Assembly (NCBI GenBank): GCA_009667805.1
Contig: CM019071.1
Span: 52,461,514 to 52,525,513, forward strand
Source: Leptobrachium leishanense
Lineage: Eukaryota; Chordata; Amphibia; Anura; Megophryidae
DNA length: 64,000 nt
Direction: 5' to 3'
The notes below the pieces were generated by a model. That model did no database searches and had not been told where the DNA came from. It saw only the letters and a list, made by a program, of their open reading frames with translations. A program made the translations under genes and the position numbers. Positions 58,801 through 64,000 of the stretch are shown here, piece by piece (the first letter of the stretch is position 1; every line of letters starts with the position of its first letter).

Positions 58801-58962
58801 GTGGAATCAAGCAGGCACCGTATTTGCTGGCAATTTGCCAATATGTGGTGAACTGCCTGTTCTCTGAATAAGCGAATACCCATGAAATGTCACTGTACGG
58901 GGAAATTCACTGTTCGGTGCATTTTCGGGGCCAAGATCGGCTCTCTCTGAATAACCCTGTAT
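58801..58962 (-). mobile_element. GGGTTATTC foldback family, terminal fragment
   Basis: GGCACCGTATTTGCTGGCAA, GGGGAAATTCACTGTTCGGT and the terminus CTCTCTGAATAACCCTG match copies at 1.3 and 61.4 kb. Confidence 0.7.
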
Positions 58963-58974
58963 GTTTCTATCAGG

Positions 58975-59855
58975 GTAATTCAAACAGAATAGAAAAGTCA
59001 GCGCACGTTCGGTGACTTTTCGTTCTCTTCAATTCGGTTCATTTTGCTGATCCCATTCCGGTGACTCTCCGGTGTATTCAGCGAGCACCACAGGGTCCCC
59101 GAATTGCAGGAAAAGTCACCGCAAACCCGACGAAAACTAACCGCAAAACCCAGCGAATGCGCACCGAAAACCCGCAAAACATCTGGATTAACCCGCCGAA
59201 AACGCTGGAAAAACCCGAGCAGGAGCCGATCACACGCAGCGAACCCGCCGGAAAAAGCCGAGACCGCAGACGAATAGAGTGAATAAATTAGAAAAACAGT
59301 TTGCTTGAATGTTTGAAAAGTGAAAGGCTGTTTGCAAAGAAACTACTGAGCGAAAATGTCTGAAATTCACATATGATCCAATGAATGATAATAAAAAGGG
59401 CTGTTACAGAAAATATAAGTAACGTTAAAAAAAACTAAATCCCAAAAAATGCTTAAAATATCCTAAAAAATCTATAAATAAAGAGACTCTTTGCTGCAGA
59501 ATTTTATAATGAACGGTTTATTAGATATTGAATTAAAACTGGAATATTTTTAACATTGAAGCCAATGGGATTCGCCTGAATAAACCTGCCGAATTAAACC
59601 ACTGAATGGCAGGGCATTTCGGGAACCTTTCACTGCTGGTTTGTGTTCTCTGAATAGCCGAAGCAGTGCTTCTCTATGGGGATTTCACTTCCCTCGATCA
59701 GGCGCCGTATGTGCAGGCAATTCGCCAGGATTTGGCGAATTGCCTGCTCTCTGGATAGCCGAATGGCCAGGAAAGGTAACCGAACGTTGATTTTCACTGT
59801 TCGGTTCCCTTTCTCCAGCCATTCGGATCTCTTTGGATAACCCTGTATGTCTCTA
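58975..59855 (-). mobile_element. GGGTTATTC foldback family, nearly complete reverse copy
   Basis: Colinear in reverse with 8,168-9,075: CGGTGACTTTTCGTTCTC, a GAAAACCCGC tandem section, ATAAAGAGACTCTTTGCTGC, GCCAATGGGATTCGCCTG, and the terminus CTCTTTGGATAACCCTG. Confidence 0.82.
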
Positions 59856-60120
59856 CATTCCGTGTCACTCCACATCTCCACGTCTCCACGTTTCGCTTTA
59901 GAATTTTTCACAGCACACAAAGACATATCTTGTATCAACGTGATATTTTCCTAACACGCCGTAACCTCTTATCTTCATGTAATGATATTCAAAGTCTCTG
60001 CATGACAAGTCAATCCACGGTCCCATGAAATCTGATTTTATTTTGTTCCAGCGATCACAAGAATCCGTCCGTGTCCCTTTACTTTGAATGAAACTAATAT
60101 ATGAAAAGTATGAAAACAAA
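59856..60120. other. Unassigned sequence
   Basis: No repeat partner or coding motif seen. Confidence 0.35.
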
Positions 60121-61125
60121 GTGACAGACGGGTTTTATTATAAATGTATTCCATCATATTTCTGTTATTTTTTTTGTTATTTTCCATAATGTTTCATGAC
60201 TTTTTTATTTTTTTTCCATTATTTTCCATTATATCCATTGTTTCCTAGTTGTCCAACATTTTCCTTATTTTTCCATAGTTTTCCTAATTTCTAATATTTA
60301 CTTTCTTATTTTCCATAATTTTTCCTAATTTTCTATTATATTCCTTTATTTTCCATCATATTTTCTTAGTTTCTTAGTTTCCCTTTATTTTATTTTTTTT
60401 AGTCCTTATTGCTATTATGTCTGTTATTTTTTATTGTTTTCCATTATTGTTTTTTTTTTTCAAAATATGTTCACATTATTTTCGATTTTATATTATTTTT
60501 CCTTATTTTAAATTGTTGCCACTAATTTCCAATATTTTTCCTTACTTTCCAATATTTTTTCCTTACTTTCCAATATTTTCCATTTTTTCCATTATTTCCC
60601 CTTATTTTCCATTATTTTCCCTTATTTACCATTATTTTCCATTATTTTCCCTTATTTGGCATTATTTCCCCTTATTTTCCATTATTTTCCCTTATTTTCC
60701 ATTATTTTCCCTTATTTACCATTATTTTCCCTTATTTTCAATTATTTCCCCTTATTTTCCCTTATTTTCCCTTATTTTCCCTTATTTGGCATTATTTCCC
60801 CTTATTTTCCATTATTTTCCCGTATTTTCCATTATTTTCCCTTATTTACCATTATTTTCCCTTATTTTCCATTATTTCCCCTTATTTTCCATTATTTTCC
60901 ATTATTTCCCCTTATTTTCCATTATTTTCCATTATTTCCCCTTATTTTCCATTATTTTCCATTATTTTCCATTATTTCCCCTTATTTTCCATTATTTTCC
61001 TTATTTTCCATTATTTCCCCTTATTTTCCATTATTTTCCTTTATTTTCCATTATTTCCCCTTATTTTCCATTATTTCCCCTTATTTTCCATTATTTCCCC
61101 TTATTTTCCATTATTTCCCCTTGCA
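60121..61125 (+). repeat. Pyrimidine-strand repeat, TTTTCCATTA type
   Basis: About 1 kb almost without G on the plus strand. It becomes a regular CCCTTATTTTCCATTATTTT tandem with an ~11-12-bp step from about 60,590. The long plus-strand frames (up to 261 codons, all F, P, Y, L, I, H, S) arise because such a strand rarely forms stop codons; they are not genes. Confidence 0.93.
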
Positions 61126-61334
61126 TTAAGTGTGTAAGTGCAGTAACGTTATCTATTATTTTGTTGCTGATTCATGCTCTGCTATTTCTTTGCACATTTT
61201 AATATCAGTGTGGTTTATTATCTCCTCCTGTGTGTGCGTCGTCTTATACTTGACATTTTTATGTCTGCGATGCTCGTGCAAGTTGTCATGTCTCCCTATG
61301 AGTTATACTTTACATGAGTTTATATTTTCTGCAT

Positions 61335-61945
61335 TTTATGTCTCACCGAACAGTGAATTTCCCCGTATGGTGACATTTTGTGGTCATTCGGCTATTCAGA
61401 AAGCAGGCAGTTTGCCAAATATTGGCGAAATGCCAGTGAAATACGGTGCCTGTTCGACGGCGGTGAAATCCCCATAGAGAAGCAATGGTTACTCTATTCA
61501 CAGACACCGAACAGCAAAGAAATGTCAGTGAAATGCCCTGCTTATCAGTGGTTTTATTCGGCAGCTTTAATCAGGCGAATCCCATAGTTTCAATGTTAAA
61601 AATATTCCTGTTTTTATTAAATATTCAATAAACCGTTTATTATTTTTATTTGCAGCAAACAGTCTCTTCATTATTTATTAGGATTTTTTAGGCATTTTTG
61701 GGGATTTTTTCAGCTACATTATTTTTTATTATTTCCAGGCATTTTCGGACAGTAGTTTTTTTGCAAATGCGTCTTTAAAAGTTGCAGTGTTTTTTTTACC
61801 CCAGTTCGGCACTTGTCGGCTTTTTCCAGCAGCTGGTCGGCGCTCTGTTCAGCAGATCATCGGCTTTTTTTCGGATCAAATCAGTGGTTTTGCAGCGGAT
61901 TATTGGATGCATTCGGCGGGTGTTTTTTGACAGTTTCTCCGCATG
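61335..61945 (+). mobile_element. GGGTTATTC foldback family, truncated copy
   Basis: GAATTTCCCCGTATGGTGAC, ATCAGGCGAATCCCATAG, AGCAAACAGTCTCTTCATT and the TTCGGCACTTGTCGG section match other copies. Neither terminus is present. Confidence 0.72.
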
Positions 61946-62560
61946 ATGTCAACACACAGAGAGCGGCCGATGTCACCCTGTGAGACCAAATGCTGTAACG
62001 AGCGTTCCCAGAGCCACAGCAATTGATCAGATCTGTGCATGCGCGTGCAGCTCCCATCCATTGCTCTGCGCAGGCGCTACGGAACTTGTGTATGTAATGT
62101 GCACGAGTCACATAGCGCTGCGCAATTTACAGATCTTATGCTACGCAAGTTATATAGGAGGCAAATTACCCAGGAAAGCTTCAGGGACTTCCGAGTTCAG
62201 GAGTCCCTGAGCCGAAGAGGAGGAGCAGCGACAAGGGACAAAAGGGGAGGAAAATAACCTAAAAAAATGAAAAATAATTGGGGAAAGGCTGCCAGAAGAA
62301 TCTTAAGGGCAAAAAATGTTTTTTAATGGAACGTCCCTTTTATGAGCTACAAGCAGGACGAGGTCTACCCAGCGCTGCGCTACAATTCCTGCGTGAGAAT
62401 TTGAATCCTTACACTGCCATCAATGCGACATATGGTGGCTGTTTGGATGTTTCTGCGTGTTGTCATATCATTGCACTCCATGACACTCTCTGGTGGCCCC
62501 ATTATTATCTGTGATAGCCAGTCCCTAATTATTTATTGTAATTATCCTGAAAATCTTCAA
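61946..62560. other. Unassigned sequence with old repeat pieces
   Basis: CATTGCTCTGCGCAGGCGCT (near 62,058) is shared with 16,040, and CCCTGAGCCGAAG (near 62,206) with 18,288. No gene recognised. Confidence 0.4.
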
Positions 62561-63240
62561 AAACCCGCCTCCCCCCACCCAAACTCTTCAGCTATTGGGT
62601 AACACACAAGCAGCCGAACCGCTAAGGATCTCAGGCCTATTTCTGTCCTCGTGTAACACTTTCCAAGATAAGTGTGTGTGTGCACATCCATATTAGACCC
62701 CGCTCGTTAATTTGTGTCTGCAGCGAGAGCGTAATGGAAAGGTGTTTTTCTTATCTGCTGAGATGTACTTTTCGCCAGAACGCAGGCTTGCTAACTGCGC
62801 TACCAGCCAGATGGTCTCGGTTCTTCGGGGATGAGAAGCTATATTTATTACAAGGTTTCATTTTACTAAAAAGAGAGGAAGCGGGGGAAAAAATGTCGTT
62901 ACAGTGTCTGAAATACTGTGCGGGGAAAGAAATCATCCGGCAACAATTCAAGGAGAGAAATCTGACCCTGCGGACGATATCCTGCATGATGGTTCTACAA
63001 CCAACGGACAAGCTGGGCTTACCAAGGGCGTTTTTTGTTTTGAGGGATGCTCTTGGGAGGGGGTTAAGATGGAACTGGCCGTCCAGATCTTGAGACGTCC
63101 ATAGGTTTCAGATGATTATTGTCTGCAGGAGGTTAAGGAGACGATCTACTCATCCTGACCACTTTAGCTTTATACAATGGTCAGGATGTGAGGAGGGCCC
63201 CCTCTTCTTCCTCCCAGATCCCCTAATCTGGTGAAATCGC
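62561..63240. other. Single-copy-looking sequence with a 139-codon frame
   Basis: A plus-strand frame at 62,674-63,093 has mixed amino-acid composition, but I recognise no family and see no clear splice context. Competing frames overlap it on both strands. It may be chance or a conserved non-coding stretch. Confidence 0.25.
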
Positions 63241-63333
63241 CGAGTGAAGTGGAGGAGCCCCCCGCCCATAAACAGGGTTGTCAGCACTCAGCAGTCTAGT
63301 CTTACAATGTTCTTGTTCACTATGAGTCTAGAG

Positions 63334-63474
63334 CAGGGATCTCAAACTCTGGCCCCCATGATGTTTATGGCCTACAGTTCCCAGAATGATTTGAATGCAA
63401 TAGATGGTCAAAGAATCATGGGAGGTGTAGCTCTCTTCAAAAACATCTAGGGGGGCCAAAGTTTAAGATTCCTG
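63334..63474 (+). mobile_element. CAGGGATCTCAAA hAT-type MITE, copy 2
   Basis: The 141-bp palindromic element runs from CAGGGATCTCAAACTCTGGC to GTTTAAGATTCCTG. The flanks GTCTAGAG (63,326-63,333) and GTCTAAAG (63,475-63,482) form an 8-bp duplication with one mismatch. Same interior as 15,305-15,446. Confidence 0.87.
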
Positions 63475-63482
63475 GTCTAAAG

Positions 63483-63687
63483 GGTAATCCAGACATAGTC
63501 TCCTTGCTTGAGATGCCTAGACTGGTACAGCTCTTCCTGACGAGGCCTAAGTACGTCGAAATGATGGTCGGTGGTTGAGGTCCGGTCACAATCTCTCAAA
63601 GAAATCCGACAAACCCTAAACTTCCATGGAATCCAAGAAGACAATCTCCAGATAACTAAGGAGTTGTATACTAGGATCTCTTGCAGC
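63483..63687. other. Unassigned sequence
   Basis: Contains CCTGACGAGGCC and ACGTCGAAATG, which resemble the GAAACG-type interspersed repeat words elsewhere. Nothing else seen. Confidence 0.35.
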
Positions 63688-64000
63688 CAGGGCTGGACTG
63701 ACAATAATCAGGGCCCCCAGACCAAATAGAGAAAGGGACCAACACCAGACTCTAGTCATGGCCCAACCCGTGCCATACTCTTTTTCCCACCCAAACCCCT
63801 CCTCCAGCCCAAGCCCTACCCGAGGCCATGGCGGCCGATCAGCTTAGCAAGGCCCTGGCGGCCATTCATCCTATCTGAGGCCCAGCCACTCAGTATGCCC
63901 TGCTTGTATTATTCCATATGTCAACTTTTCACAGCTGAAGAGCTAGATGTGTTGCAGTCAAGCATGAATGATGGACAGGATGACATGTCACGTACACAGA
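63688..64000 (+). mobile_element. Possible hAT-type element cut by the window edge
   Basis: CAGGGCTGGACTGACAATAA is a plausible hAT-style terminus (CAGGG start). The other end is outside the window, so this is tentative. Confidence 0.35.

Noticed and set aside
60417..61202. 261-codon frame rich in F, P, Y, L
   Set aside because: The pyrimidine-only repeat rarely forms stop codons; there is no protein feature beyond the repeat.

Overview
The window looks like intergenic DNA from a vertebrate, most likely an amphibian. I infer this from the mix of CR1 and L2 LINEs, Tc1-like and hAT DNA transposons, many short foldback elements, and unusually abundant minisatellites. The species cannot be read from the sequence. 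I found no host protein-coding exon and no convincing RNA gene. All recognisable coding sequence belongs to transposable elements. The longest other open frames are tandem repeats whose unit is a multiple of 3 bp or whose composition lacks stops.

Layout. 0-5 kb: foldback elements, a 3' CR1 fragment split by a MITE, and an AT-rich stretch. 5-13 kb: a minisatellite made from LINE codons (6.2-7.3 kb), a foldback element (8.2-9.1 kb), a TTCG-rich hAT MITE nested in another foldback (9.3-10.0 kb), a 23/30-bp minisatellite, and a hAT element whose interior has become tandem repeats (11.4-12.3 kb). 12.8-15.5 kb: an inverted MITE pair, a 418-bp palindrome and a 41-bp minisatellite with inverted ends. 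16.07-17.69 kb: a nearly intact Tc1-like element. 19.3-30.8 kb: one old AT-rich satellite array broken up by nested insertions, including a 5.48-kb, almost intact hAT transposon (21,654-27,134) inside a foldback element, a 1-kb hAT MITE, and a LINE 3' end with a 1.36-kb minisatellite in its 3' region. 31.8-34.2 kb: a 38-bp minisatellite holding an L2 copy. 34.5-37.7 kb: a tRNA-like SINE and nested inverted repeats. 37.6-40.7 kb: the same LINE tail and minisatellite in reverse, interrupted by a Tc1-like element. 41.6-44.5 kb: a 36-bp satellite holding a CR1 copy and an L2 copy. 45.5-46.4 kb: a head-to-head MITE pair. 46.5-64 kb: more foldback copies, minisatellites of 55, 73 and 91 bp, a third L2 fragment with an internal minisatellite, a second TTCG-rich hAT MITE, a CGCG-rich foldback and a long pyrimidine tract.

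How it fits together. Several insertions can be ordered: satellite, then foldback element, then hAT; LINE, then Tc1; CR1, then MITE. Exact or near-exact target duplications identify the hAT-type elements (8 bp), Tc1 (TA) and a TTA-flanked MITE family. Between the repeats lie 0.3-0.8-kb stretches of complex, apparently single-copy sequence rich in homeodomain-like TAATTA-type motifs. These could be conserved regulatory elements of a developmental gene desert, but that is inference only. I found no clear new gene system. The most unusual signal is the repeated conversion of transposon segments into minisatellites, and the concentration of later insertions inside those arrays.
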